64,000 nucleotides of DNA, from positions 1-64,000 of the forward strand of contig SLKI01000012.1 in NCBI GenBank assembly GCA_007134695.1, read 5' to 3'. The position numbers and the translations under genes are program-made. The notes beneath the pieces were generated by a model. The model made no database searches and was not told the origin of the DNA. It saw only the letters and a list, made by a program, of their open reading frames with translations. The stretch is from Balneolaceae bacterium. GTDB lineage: Bacteria; Bacteroidota; Rhodothermia; Balneolales; Balneolaceae. Of this stretch, positions 45,656 to 54,794 are shown in pieces (position 1 is the first letter of the stretch; each line of letters opens with the position of its first letter).

Positions 45656-48109
45656 ATGAAAACTCTCTCCTCGATCCTCACTTTTATTCTGCTGATTGCT
45701 GCAACGGCGACAGGCCAACCTTCGATTTCGGAATATACCGAAGGAATGGAGCGCTACGAAGGTTTCTTCAATTTCTATTGGGACCAGAATGAGGGCAAAA
45801 TCTGGCTCGAAGTTGACAAGGTAGACGAAGAGTTGATCTACGTCAATTCACTGGCAGCCGGCGTCGGTTCCAACGACATCGGGCTCGACCGAAGTCAGCT
45901 CGGTAATACCCGGCTCGTCCGTTTTTACCGCTCCGGCCCGCGTCTGCTGATGGTGCAGCCCAACCTGGGCTTTCGGGCAACCAGCGAAAATGAGCTGGAA
46001 CGTAAATCTGTGGAAGAGGCCTTTGCCCGTTCCGTGCTCTGGGGATTCGAAATAGCTGCAGAAGAGGAGGGGGTTTATCTGGTCGATGCGACCGATTTCC
46101 TGCTCAGAGATGCTCATGGAGTCACCGACCGTCTTCGGGGAACAGGACAGGGCAACTACTCACTGGATCGTTCCCGTTCGGCGATCTACCTGCCGGGCAC
46201 TTTCAATTTTCCAAAAAACTCGGAATTTGAAGCAAAATTGACCTTTACCGGATCCAACCCCGGTGCTCATCTGCGTTCAGTAACCCCGACTTCCCAGGCA
46301 GTCACCGTCCGGCAGCACCACTCCTTTGTAGAACTTCCGGATGATGGATACAAACCTAGAAAATTTGACCCTCGATCCGGCTTTTTCCCGATCTCCTATC
46401 AGGACTACAGCGCTCCGATTGGAGGGGAATTCACCCGCCGGTATATTGTCCGGCACAGGCTTGAAAAGAAGGATCCCGAAGCGGAGGTCAGCGAACCGGT
46501 AGAACCGATCGTTTTTTACCTGGACAATGGCACTCCGGAACCGGTTCGTACTGCATTGCTGGACGGAGCCAGGTGGTGGAACGAAGCGTTTGAAGCGATC
46601 GGCTATAAAGATGCCTTTCAAGTAGAGATACTACCCGAAGATGCCCACCCTCTCGACGTCAGATACAACGTGATCAACTGGGTCCACCGGTCAACACGGG
46701 GATGGTCATACGGTTCTTCTGTAGTCGATCCGAGAACCGGGGAGATTATCAAAGGAAATGTGCTTCTCGGTTCTCTCCGGGTTCGACAAGACTACCTGAT
46801 TGCCGAGGGGCTGCTTGCTCCTTATGAGGAGGGGCGCGAACCCGACCCTCAGATGCTGGAGATGGCACTCGACCGAATCCGCCAGCTTTCGGCACACGAG
46901 ATCGGCCACACCCTTGGCATCGCCCACAATTTTGCCGCCAGTCAAGACAACCTGGCATCTGTGATGGATTACCCGCATCCGATGGCTACGATCAATCCTG
47001 ACGGATCTCTGAGCCTCGAAAATGCCTACGACATCGGTATCGGAGAGTGGGACAAACGGGCCGTAGCCTTTGGTTATCAGGATTTTCCTGATGGTGCCGA
47101 TGAAGAAATGGAACTGAATCGGATCATCGATGAGACACTCGAGATGGGACTCCTCTATATCTCGGATGAGGCGGCCCGGCCGGCGGGTGGTGCACATCCG
47201 AAGGCTCACCTCTGGGACTATGGAGATGATTCAGTAGGCCAGCTGGATCACATTCTCGACATTCGCCGTGCCGCTCTGGACCGGTTTGGAGAGGAAAATA
47301 TCCGTATCGGTCGGCCGATGGCATCTCTGCACGATGTTCTGGTTCCGATCTACCTGTTCCATCGTTACCAGACCGAAGCAACCGTCAAACTGATTGGCGG
47401 TGTGGATTATAGTTACAACCTCCGCGGTGATTCCCAGACGGGGCCTGTTCCTGTCGCTGCAGATCGTCAGCTGGACGCCCTTGAGGCGATGATGCGGACA
47501 CTCGACCCGCAGGAGCTGGCTCTTCCCGAATCAATTCTGGATCTGATCCCCCCCCAGCCTGCAAGAATTTCACAAACTCGTGAGCACTTCCGGGGTTATA
47601 CCAATCCTGTTCTCGACCCGGCAGCTATGGCAGAAGCAGCCGCCGAACATGCAGCTTCACTACTGCTCAATACGAATCGGGCAGCCAGGCTAATCCAGCA
47701 GAACGCTCGGGACAATCGGGTGCCTGCCCTCGATATATTGCTCGACCGCATCACCGAGCAAACGGTTCTCGGAACACCGCAAGAGGGGTATATCGGCCCG
47801 ATACACAGAGCCATCAACACCGCTGTACTGAGAAATCTGCTCGAAATGGCAGCAGACAGCGGGGCCTCACCCGATGTTCAGGCAATCTCCCGAATGAAGC
47901 TGAATGAGCTTGAACACCAAATCCGGCAACTCAGCGACTCGATTCAGGAAACAGCCTGGAAAGCTCACTATGAATGGATGGCAGACAAGATCGAGGAGTT
48001 CCGGTCAGCACCCGAGAAATTTTCACCGGTGCCTTCTCCCTATATGCCTCCCGGCGCTCCCATCGGAACATCTTCTGCCGAATCGCTGATGCTGCTCTGT
48101 GACTTCTGA
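45656..48109 (+). CDS. Secreted zinc-dependent metalloprotease (DUF5117/metzincin type)
   Basis: About 817 residues from the Met at 45656, chosen because it begins a clear signal peptide (MKTLSSILTFILLIAATATG). The N-terminal region resembles DUF5117 (FNFYWDQNEGKIWLEV, GLDRSQLG, RLVRFYRSGPRLLMVQ). The catalytic motif is HEIGHTLGIAH (HExxHxxGxxH), with the downstream Met-turn candidate SVMDYPHP. Such large secreted metalloproteases are common in Bacteroidota-like phyla. The substrate is unknown. It follows the symporter closely, so peptide degradation and amino-acid uptake may be co-expressed. Confidence 0.88.
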   Translation: MKTLSSILTFILLIAATATGQPSISEYTEGMERYEGFFNFYWDQNEGKIWLEVDKVDEELIYVNSLAAGVGSNDIGLDRSQLGNTRLVRFYRSGPRLLMVQPNLGFRATSENELERKSVEEAFARSVLWGFEIAAEEEGVYLVDATDFLLRDAHGVTDRLRGTGQGNYSLDRSRSAIYLPGTFNFPKNSEFEAKLTFTGSNPGAHLRSVTPTSQAVTVRQHHSFVELPDDGYKPRKFDPRSGFFPISYQDYSAPIGGEFTRRYIVRHRLEKKDPEAEVSEPVEPIVFYLDNGTPEPVRTALLDGARWWNEAFEAIGYKDAFQVEILPEDAHPLDVRYNVINWVHRSTRGWSYGSSVVDPRTGEIIKGNVLLGSLRVRQDYLIAEGLLAPYEEGREPDPQMLEMALDRIRQLSAHEIGHTLGIAHNFAASQDNLASVMDYPHPMATINPDGSLSLENAYDIGIGEWDKRAVAFGYQDFPDGADEEMELNRIIDETLEMGLLYISDEAARPAGGAHPKAHLWDYGDDSVGQLDHILDIRRAALDRFGEENIRIGRPMASLHDVLVPIYLFHRYQTEATVKLIGGVDYSYNLRGDSQTGPVPVAADRQLDALEAMMRTLDPQELALPESILDLIPPQPARISQTREHFRGYTNPVLDPAAMAEAAAEHAASLLLNTNRAARLIQQNARDNRVPALDILLDRITEQTVLGTPQEGYIGPIHRAINTAVLRNLLEMAADSGASPDVQAISRMKLNELEHQIRQLSDSIQETAWKAHYEWMADKIEEFRSAPEKFSPVPSPYMPPGAPIGTSSAESLMLLCDF

Positions 48110-48156
48110 GGTCTTAATGCACTGAACGAATCAACCCTGAAACTGCAAGAAACGGA

Positions 48157-49344
48157 ATGGGATTCACCTTTAACAAGAATGAACGCGGTTATTCCAATAT
48201 TACCTTCCCTTTCATGCGGAATACCGTCATTCCGACTACGAACTACTTGTTCAATGTCCGGTTGACTCAAGTAAAGAATATGCCGCTGACCGGCCCATGT
48301 TTCATCTACGGTAATCATTCCAACTATTTCGATCCATTTCTGCTTAATGTTGGATTGGTCAGGGAGCCAACGGCCGGGGTGATGACCCGCGACCAGTTTC
48401 ACAAAATGCTTCCCAGAATCTTTATGGACAGCATTGGAATTGTCCCAACCAGCAAATATGTGCCTGAGCCGGGAATCGTCCGAGATGTCATCCGAATGAT
48501 CGATCAGCGGCGTATCATCGTCATATTCCCGGAAGGCGGCCGGAGATGGGACGGCCGGCCGAAACCTCTGATCGAAACAACCATGAAGCTCTTCTGGAAG
48601 ATGAAAGTGCCGGTACACCCGGTACAGCTTCATGGATCACATCTGGGGTGGCCAAGGTGGGCGAAAAGGCCCAGGCGAAGCAGTATCGAAGTGCGATGGC
48701 TCGACCCGCTTCACGCCTCCAACTATCCTGACTATGAGACATTTGCCCGCGAATGTAAACAGAAAATTAATTTCGAAGAGTATGACCCGCCCGAAGAGAC
48801 CCGGCCGTTCAGCTCCTGGAAACCGGCCAAAGGGGTCGAGCGATTTCTTTATCGCTGCCCGATTAGCGGAAGAAGTGATCAGGTCTTTACACCCGACGGC
48901 CAGCGAGTTTTGAGCAGAACTGCCGAATTTGATTTTCGCATGGATCATTCTTCCCGGTTAATCGACAAAGAGGGCAGGGAGCATTCATTGATCGATCTTT
49001 ACGATTCGATCCGGCAAATGGAGATGTTCTGTGATCAGGAGCGTTGTCTGCTTGAGGTTGTAGGAAGCAGGTTTTTTACAATTGACAAGCAACACAAACT
49101 GATCAACCTGGGTGATGGAGTCGTCCGGCTTACCACTGATGGGATCCGCTACAGCTACCGTTCTGAATCCGGTTTAGTTCCGATCGATTCGATTCGATAT
49201 ATCTCGATCGAACAGGCCCACAAATTGAGTGTGACCGACGACAGGCGAACCCTGCAATTTACCCTGAAACAAAGCAGCGCACTGCAGTGGCAGCAATACC
49301 TGCGGCGGCTTCAGTCGGGGGAAAAGCCGATAGTCGAGGCATGA
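48157..49344 (+). CDS. PlsC-like acyltransferase with unknown C-terminal domain
   Basis: 395 residues. The N-terminal half has acyltransferase motifs NHSNYFD (H-x4-D), GVMTRDQFH and FPEGGRRWDG, as in 1-acylglycerol-3-phosphate acyltransferases. From about residue 235 a second domain of ~160 residues starts with CPISGRSDQVFTPDGQRVLSRT and is rich in beta-strand patterns; I do not recognise it. The stop overlaps the ATG of the symporter gene (ATGA). The acyl acceptor is unknown. Confidence 0.78.
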   Translation: MGFTFNKNERGYSNITFPFMRNTVIPTTNYLFNVRLTQVKNMPLTGPCFIYGNHSNYFDPFLLNVGLVREPTAGVMTRDQFHKMLPRIFMDSIGIVPTSKYVPEPGIVRDVIRMIDQRRIIVIFPEGGRRWDGRPKPLIETTMKLFWKMKVPVHPVQLHGSHLGWPRWAKRPRRSSIEVRWLDPLHASNYPDYETFARECKQKINFEEYDPPEETRPFSSWKPAKGVERFLYRCPISGRSDQVFTPDGQRVLSRTAEFDFRMDHSSRLIDKEGREHSLIDLYDSIRQMEMFCDQERCLLEVVGSRFFTIDKQHKLINLGDGVVRLTTDGIRYSYRSESGLVPIDSIRYISIEQAHKLSVTDDRRTLQFTLKQSSALQWQQYLRRLQSGEKPIVEA

Positions 49345-50720
49345 GCTCCTGGATACTTGATATCCCTCTGGGCCGATTTTTCCTCGATTTCGCTCTGCTC
49401 AGCTTGCTTCTCATCGTTGCCACCTGGCTGCGAAGCAGGGTTCAGCTGATCCAAAAATTTCTGATACCCAACAATCTGATCGCTGGATTTCTCGGGCTGA
49501 TGATAGGCATGAACGGTCTGGGATGGATCGATCTGACGACAGAACGACTCGGTGGTTATATCTATCATCTCCTTGCACTGCTATTTATTGCAGTTGGCCT
49601 GCGGGCGCCCAAACAGCAGGTCGGGCTCTCATCGGTCAAGTTCGGCCTGATTTTCATTTCCGTCTATCTGGTTCAGGCTCTCATCGGACTCTCGATCGCA
49701 TTTCTGCTAATCTGGGCCTTCATGCCGGAGCTTTTTGCCGGTATCGGGTTGCTAGCCCCGCTCGCTTTCGGGATGAACCCCGGTATAGCCTACACCATCG
49801 GCCAGAATTGGGAACTTCACGGATTTGAGTCGGGGGCTGTTGTCGGTCTGACCTTTGCCGCCATCGGTTTTCTGGTCGCTTATACCGTCGGGCTCTGGCT
49901 TCTTCATCGGGGTGTACGGGCCGGCAAAGCCGCCTATCTGTCAAAAGCAGAACAATTACCGGAAGAGGTGCGAACCGGCCTCTTTCCGTCCGATAAAAAA
50001 CCGAAAGGCGGCCATTTGACCACTTCTGGTGAAGCGATCGAATCGCTGACTTTTCATCTATCTCTGATCGGCCTGGCCTACCTGGTTACCTGGCTCTCAC
50101 TTTCCGGCATCGAGAAGGTGCTGGTCCTGAACGGGGCCGAGCAGGAGGTGAATACACTGTGGTCGTTTCACTTTATCGCCGCCGCTGTTGTGGCTCTGTT
50201 TATCCGGATGGTGATCGATAAATTGAAACTGGGATATCTTGTCGACGACACCACGATGACCCGAAGTGCCAATCTCTTTATGGATTTCATGATTGTCGCC
50301 TCAGTTGCTGCAATCAGCTGGGGAGTGGTTCGGGAATACCTGGTACCACTGGTGCTCATCAGCATCTTCGTTGCCGCTGCCACCTGGTTGCTCATCCACC
50401 GGATGACCCGGGAGACGTTCCGGGAGTTTCAGCTGGAACGTTTTATTGCCATCTTCGGTAATTTGACAGGCACCATTCAGTCGGCTTTGGTGCTGCTTCG
50501 GGTACTGGACTCCCGACTGAAGTCTCCGGTCAGCTACAATCTGGTTTACGGCAGCGGTCTGGCCCTTCTCTTCGGATTCCCTCTCCTGTTACTTATCAAC
50601 GCACCGGTACACTACTTTGAGGATGTGACTCTGGGATTTGCCTATGTCGGGGTGGCCCTTTTTGGCTATCTGCTGCTGATATTGGGAGCCTGGCACTTCT
50701 TGTCTAACCGTAATAAATAG
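49341..50720 (+). CDS. Sodium/glutamate symporter family (GltS-like) protein
   Basis: About 459 residues from the ATG at 49341, which overlaps the acyltransferase stop as ATGA; a longer frame to 49287 would overlap far more. About 11-12 helices. Pattern matches include FLIPNNLIAGFLGL, LLAPLAFGMNPGIAYTIG and GLTFAAIGFLVAYTVG, and an internal inverted repeat typical of GltS is likely. Substrate not certain; glutamate or a similar dicarboxylate is expected. Confidence 0.8.
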   Translation: MSSWILDIPLGRFFLDFALLSLLLIVATWLRSRVQLIQKFLIPNNLIAGFLGLMIGMNGLGWIDLTTERLGGYIYHLLALLFIAVGLRAPKQQVGLSSVKFGLIFISVYLVQALIGLSIAFLLIWAFMPELFAGIGLLAPLAFGMNPGIAYTIGQNWELHGFESGAVVGLTFAAIGFLVAYTVGLWLLHRGVRAGKAAYLSKAEQLPEEVRTGLFPSDKKPKGGHLTTSGEAIESLTFHLSLIGLAYLVTWLSLSGIEKVLVLNGAEQEVNTLWSFHFIAAAVVALFIRMVIDKLKLGYLVDDTTMTRSANLFMDFMIVASVAAISWGVVREYLVPLVLISIFVAAATWLLIHRMTRETFREFQLERFIAIFGNLTGTIQSALVLLRVLDSRLKSPVSYNLVYGSGLALLFGFPLLLLINAPVHYFEDVTLGFAYVGVALFGYLLLILGAWHFLSNRNK

Positions 50721-50782
50721 AGCAGCCGGATCTCTCTCGTGAAAAGCCCGGCTGAACCTGCTTCTACCCAGCTGAAAGTGAT

Positions 50783-50816
50783 AAAAAAACCCGGATCTCC
50801 AGGATGGTGATCCGGG
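50783..50816 (-). terminator. Rho-independent terminator of the blue-copper gene
   Basis: On the minus strand, an 8-bp stem CCCGGATC/GATCCGGG (50809-50816 with 50790-50797) is followed by TTTTTTT. It lies 31 bp after the blue-copper gene stop and separates it from the convergent symporter gene. Confidence 0.85.
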
Positions 50817-50846
50817 CTCAGTTCGTAATTTGAAAGACTCTGGTAC

Positions 50847-51395
50847 TTACTGAACGACCAGCGTACCTCTCATTCCGGCTACAAAGTGTCCGGGGAATGT
50901 GCAGACAAATTCATATTCACCCGGCTCCTCCGGAGCATCAAACTCGATCGTCTCCGTCTCACCTCCGCCCAGCATGGACGTTGTCACGTAAACCTGATCT
51001 TCCATATCGGGTGCGATATATTCGTTATCTGCCGCAACGGCCGATGCATTCGCAAATGCATCCACATCAACCCCCATATGGAGCAGTGCGAAGTTATGAG
51101 ACATTGCCGTTGGCGGAAGTTCACTTCTTGTTGTCAGCACAATACGAAGCGTTTCACCCGGTTCGGCAAGGATCTGATCCACTTCATACTCATCACCGAT
51201 CTGCTCACGAATCACCAGGCCATCTGCCTCTTCGGCAACCCGGAATTTCATGTCGTCGGTACCGATAAGTTCAATGGTTCGCACCCCGTCGTCTATCGGT
51301 TCTTCGGCGGGTGCGGCCGGTTCTTCTTCTCCGTTACAAGCCGCCATAAATAAAACGAGGGCGAATATAATCGAGTAAAAACTCAGGGATTTCAT
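50847..51395 (-). CDS. Azurin/auracyanin-like blue copper lipoprotein
   Basis: 182 residues with a lipoprotein signal (LVLFMAACNGE). An acidic linker leads to a cupredoxin domain with MSHNFALLHMG and the copper loop C-TFPG-H-FVAG-M (C-x4-H-x4-M). The ligand set His, Cys, His, Met fits a type 1 copper site. Auracyanin/azurin proteins shuttle electrons to terminal oxidases, and this gene lies directly downstream of the ba3-like operon on the same strand. It may be the electron donor to its CuA subunit; that pairing is inferred. Confidence 0.9.
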   Translation of the reverse strand: MKSLSFYSIIFALVLFMAACNGEEEPAAPAEEPIDDGVRTIELIGTDDMKFRVAEEADGLVIREQIGDEYEVDQILAEPGETLRIVLTTRSELPPTAMSHNFALLHMGVDVDAFANASAVAADNEYIAPDMEDQVYVTTSMLGGGETETIEFDAPEEPGEYEFVCTFPGHFVAGMRGTLVVQ

Positions 51396-51522
51396 GTTGA
51401 ACTCCTTAATTCGGTTTGTTGGGTTTTTTATGATCTGTATCTCTTTTTCTGCGATTATCCGTTTTCAGGGTCAAAAATATCGAATAAACAGATGAAGAAG
51501 ATATGAACTCTGGTTCTTCTTT

Positions 51523-52149
51523 TTACAATTCATTCAATACCGATCGAATGTCGTCGGCCACCTTGCTGCGGTTAAGATCACTTCCCTGATAATGTCTTCG
51601 GATATTTCCATCACTGTCAACCAGTGAAATCCGGTCTGTATGATCAATAAAATAGACCGGGGTTCCTGAATCTGTAAACCGTGTCGGCGTTTTCACCGTT
51701 CGAATTTCCAGCCGATCCAGAAGAGAGTTGACTACCCGCCGTTCTCCGGTCAGAAAGGTCCATCTCGACTCATCAACCTGAAAACTTTGGGCATATCGTT
51801 TTAATACTTCGGGTGAGTCACGGTCCGGATCGAAACTGATACTGACAAAGTGTACCCTCTCATCGTTCAGTTCTAAATCGATCGCTCGCATATTGTGGGT
51901 TATCATCGGACAGATATCGGGACAATAGGTGTAAACATACCCGATCAACATCACGTTTCCATTGAAATCATCGGGAAATGTAACCTCTTCACCGTTTTGA
52001 TTGACCAACTCAAAGCGTTCGTCGCCGAGTCGATCGACAACCGCCAATTGGTCACAACTTGTTAAAGTCAATACAATGATCAACAATAAAACCGAAACTG
52101 TACAATACCGCTCAACATTCATATCGGAAAAATAACTCCTTGCCTGCAA
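51523..52149 (-). CDS. SCO1/SenC-family lipoprotein
   Basis: Up to 208 residues; the Met at 52122 (MNVERYCTV) is the likelier start because it directly precedes a lipoprotein signal ending LTLTSCDQ. The thioredoxin-like domain has the copper motif YTYCPDICPMI, SFDPDRDSPE and the third ligand His in FIDHTDRISLVD. It is 16 bp downstream of subunit I of the oxygen reductase and presumably loads its CuA site. It is a different, single-anchor type from the SCO at 6.3 kb. Confidence 0.92.
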   Translation of the reverse strand: MQARSYFSDMNVERYCTVSVLLLIIVLTLTSCDQLAVVDRLGDERFELVNQNGEEVTFPDDFNGNVMLIGYVYTYCPDICPMITHNMRAIDLELNDERVHFVSISFDPDRDSPEVLKRYAQSFQVDESRWTFLTGERRVVNSLLDRLEIRTVKTPTRFTDSGTPVYFIDHTDRISLVDSDGNIRRHYQGSDLNRSKVADDIRSVLNEL

Positions 52150-52165
52150 GGCGCAACCTGCTCAG

Positions 52166-53851
52166 TTAACGTAATGGCGCCGGGTTTTCCGGACTAAATG
52201 GTGGTGAACCGCCGGCAGTACTTTGCAGTACATCAATAATCACCGGAGTGTAGGCCAGAACAATGATGATGATGGCCGCAATGACCCACGGCTTGAAATT
52301 TTTCAGCCAGGGGACATCCTCGTCGTGATACGGTTCAGTGGTCGGAAATTCAAGCGTCGCTTCGCCCTCTTTCTGTTTTGCAAATACCGTTGCAAAGAAA
52401 ACGACGGCAAATATGACAACCGACAGTGTCATAATCACCCCGCCGACAACACTGATATCTATATAGCTGATCCATTCAGGCTGATAGAGAGCGCTGTCCT
52501 GATTGGCATAGGATGGACCGGTATTGGTTCTTCGCGGCATACCGATCAGGCCGCCCCGCATCATGCCCCAGGAGAAGATGAAAACGCCGATCGTCCAGAT
52601 ATAGGGCATCGAGAGCGCCCACCCTTTCATCTTGACCGGTTTGTTCAGATAGCGGCTCAGCAGATAGAGACTCATCCCCATAAACGCCAGAAGCACAGGG
52701 CCTGCAACTGTCAGGTGAAAGTGGCCGGGAACCCACGCCGTATTGTGAACTGCGGTGTTCAGCTGATAGGAGGCGTTTACAATACCGCTGATCCCTCCAA
52801 AAATGAAGATCACCAGTCCGGCAATCAGATAGGAGAAGAGCCACCGGTCACGGTCGAAATAGGGCAGCTTGAACATCCACCCGAACAACCCTTTGCCGCC
52901 TCGTTTCCGGCCGGCATACTCCAGGGAAGCAGCGAGCGTAAATGCAGTGATGAGGCTGGGCAATGCCACCATGAACGTGAAAAATCCATGGAGCAGCTTC
53001 CACTGTGCGCCGATCGCCGGGTCCATATATTGATGGTGTGTGCCGACCGGGATCGAGAACACGATAAACATCATAAAAACCAGGCGCCCCGCCATATCGG
53101 AATAGAGCTTTCCGCCGGCCAGCTTTGGCATATAACTGTAATACATCACATAAGCGGGCAGGAGCCAGAAGTAAACCAGCGGATGGCCGAAGAACCAGAA
53201 AAGGGTTCGCGCCAGCATTGCATTGATCTCATTCACCAGCCCCATCGACCAGGGGAGCAGCATAAAGAGAATCTCCACTGCTACGGGAATCGTGGCGATC
53301 TGCCAGACGATAAAAGTGGTAAAGATTCCAACGACCGAAAGCGGCGTTTTTTCTCCCGGGTTTTCTCTTCGCCACTTCAGATAGAGAGGTATCCAGTTCC
53401 AGAATGCTACCCAGGAACCGACCACCAGCAGAGTCAGCCCGATATAGAAGAGGGGGTGTGCTTTGAGCGGCGGATAGAAGGTGTAGAGAACGGTCGCTTC
53501 TCCGATGTAGATCATCAGGGTGGCCAGGGCGGAACCGACCAACATCAAAATGCCGGACACCCAGGCCCAGGTCATATTGAGTTTCATCCTGAGTGCGTAG
53601 GAGACGACAGCATTGCCGAATGCGACTGCAAAAAAGGTGGTGAAAACAAGGGCGTTCAGAACCCCGTGCATGGTGAGGCCTTTGTAATAATCGGGGCCCA
53701 TGAAGGGGTCGCTCTGAATGATGCCGGCGCGGAATAGGGTCTGCATCAATCCGCCATACACCCCGAGAACAAGAAAAATCATCGGGATGATGAGAAGAAC
53801 GCCCATCAGGTAGCGGTTCGACTTGTCGATCTTCATTACATAACTTTTCAT
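52166..53851 (-). CDS. ba3-like (B-type) cytochrome c oxidase subunit I
   Basis: 561 residues, about 13 helices. Ligands are complete: H62 for low-spin heme, H223 with cross-link partner Tyr227 in GHPLVYFWLLPAY, H272/H273 (VGTHHQYMDP), and the HFH pair in VPGHFHLTVAG. The HPLVY motif and the helix II sequence resemble Thermus ba3 oxidase. It reduces O2 to water with proton pumping. Its first codons overlap the end of subunit II by 4 bp. The intact Tyr contrasts with the Gln in the 7.4-kb homologue. Confidence 0.95.
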   Translation of the reverse strand: MKSYVMKIDKSNRYLMGVLLIIPMIFLVLGVYGGLMQTLFRAGIIQSDPFMGPDYYKGLTMHGVLNALVFTTFFAVAFGNAVVSYALRMKLNMTWAWVSGILMLVGSALATLMIYIGEATVLYTFYPPLKAHPLFYIGLTLLVVGSWVAFWNWIPLYLKWRRENPGEKTPLSVVGIFTTFIVWQIATIPVAVEILFMLLPWSMGLVNEINAMLARTLFWFFGHPLVYFWLLPAYVMYYSYMPKLAGGKLYSDMAGRLVFMMFIVFSIPVGTHHQYMDPAIGAQWKLLHGFFTFMVALPSLITAFTLAASLEYAGRKRGGKGLFGWMFKLPYFDRDRWLFSYLIAGLVIFIFGGISGIVNASYQLNTAVHNTAWVPGHFHLTVAGPVLLAFMGMSLYLLSRYLNKPVKMKGWALSMPYIWTIGVFIFSWGMMRGGLIGMPRRTNTGPSYANQDSALYQPEWISYIDISVVGGVIMTLSVVIFAVVFFATVFAKQKEGEATLEFPTTEPYHDEDVPWLKNFKPWVIAAIIIIVLAYTPVIIDVLQSTAGGSPPFSPENPAPLR

Positions 53852-54333
53852 CGCTCACCTCCCGGAAGATCCGCTCTTGCCAGATCCTCTTCATTGTCGG
53901 TAATGATGATGCGGCCTGCCATCAGATGGTGCGCCGCTCCGCAAAATTCATGACATGCAAAAAAGTACTCACCGGGCTCATTGAAGGTAACCGGTATATA
54001 GTTGATCGTTTGCGGGACCGCCATCAGGTTTACGTTTTTCCCTTCAATTTTGAATCCGTGAATGATGTCGCGGGAAGTAACGTAAAGGTGCACGGTCGAT
54101 CCGACCGGAAGTGTGACTGAAGACGGCTCAAATGCCCACATCCGGGTTATCATATGGAGCTCATATTCATTTTCATCAATCTGAAAGAGTGTATCCGAGG
54201 TAAACGGCTCCACATCGGTAATGCATGTGGGAACCTCGATCCCTCTGGCCACTTGTGCATAGATGAGCGCCAAAAAGAACGCGGCAAGAAGTAAGCCGCT
54301 CAATCCGAGTGCCAATTTTTCCGATTTATCCAT
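53848..54333 (-). CDS. ba3-like oxidase subunit II with CuA centre
   Basis: 161 residues. One N-terminal helix (about 8-28) and a cupredoxin domain with H92 (RDIIHGFKIE), C127, C131, H135 and M138 in CHEFCGAAHHLM. It receives electrons from a soluble donor, possibly the azurin-like lipoprotein encoded downstream. It overlaps subunit I by 4 bp and starts 2 bp after the small subunit gene. Confidence 0.94.
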   Translation of the reverse strand: MDKSEKLALGLSGLLLAAFFLALIYAQVARGIEVPTCITDVEPFTSDTLFQIDENEYELHMITRMWAFEPSSVTLPVGSTVHLYVTSRDIIHGFKIEGKNVNLMAVPQTINYIPVTFNEPGEYFFACHEFCGAAHHLMAGRIIITDNEEDLARADLPGGER

Positions 54334-54335
54334 TT

Positions 54336-54470
54336 TTACCCCCTGCTTAAAACTTCAAAATAGATGGAAAGCCACATGATGACGAAAAGGACGATCATGA
54401 TCACGAAAAATGTGATTGCGCCTTTCGGAAAAAACTCTTCCGAGACGTTTTCCTGTTCCTGCTGATTCAT
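54336..54470 (-). CDS. Cytochrome c oxidase subunit IIa-like small protein
   Basis: A 44-residue protein not long enough for usual gene calls. It starts MNQQEQENVSEEFFPKG and forms one helix ending in the typical tail EVLSRG. The PKG-helix-LSRG pattern matches subunit IIa of B-type oxidases, which supplies a helix missing from the short subunit II. The TAA stop lies 2 bp before the subunit II start. It is the first gene of the oxygen-reductase operon. Confidence 0.85.
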   Translation of the reverse strand: MNQQEQENVSEEFFPKGAITFFVIMIVLFVIMWLSIYFEVLSRG

Positions 54471-54581
54471 AGGTATCCTCCAGAATTTTGTGAAGGCACA
54501 GCCAACACAGGTCGTTTATTGTTTTGATTCAGTCTGTTAACTACTTATCTGACATATAATAAGCCTACATAACTTTATAGT

Positions 54582-54603
54582 AAAAAGACAGACCTGTCCA
54601 AAA
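54582..54603. promoter_or_regulatory. Operator 5 (partial 8-6-8 site)
   Basis: AAAAAGAC - AGACCT - GTCCAAAA. The GAC-N6-GTCC core matches operator 3, but the outer arms are not complementary. It lies 112 bp upstream of the ba3-like operon and may bring it under the same regulator. It is weaker than sites 1, 2 and 4. The remainder of the 54471-54733 gap shows only AT-rich promoter-like sequence. Confidence 0.5.
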
Positions 54604-54733
54604 TAAAAAAAAGGCCCACTTTTCCTGGTTGCCAGATTCCTTTTTTCTTGCTTTATCTATCCTTTCAATCCGTTTGGATTACTGAATTTATTCTTCAGGC
54701 CGATCTGCATCCAACCTTCAAACCGGATAGCAA

Positions 54734-54767
54734 TAAAAAAAGCGCGAACCCTTTCGGGCCGCGCTTT
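54734..54767 (-). terminator. Rho-independent terminator of the DUF4097 gene
   Basis: On the minus strand a stem AGCGCG/CGCGCT (54760-54765 with 54741-54746), with an inner CCC/GGG pair, is followed by TTTTTTT. It begins 27 bp after the DUF4097 gene end. Confidence 0.85.
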
Positions 54768-54794
54768 CGCTACTGTTCGGTTGTATTATATATT

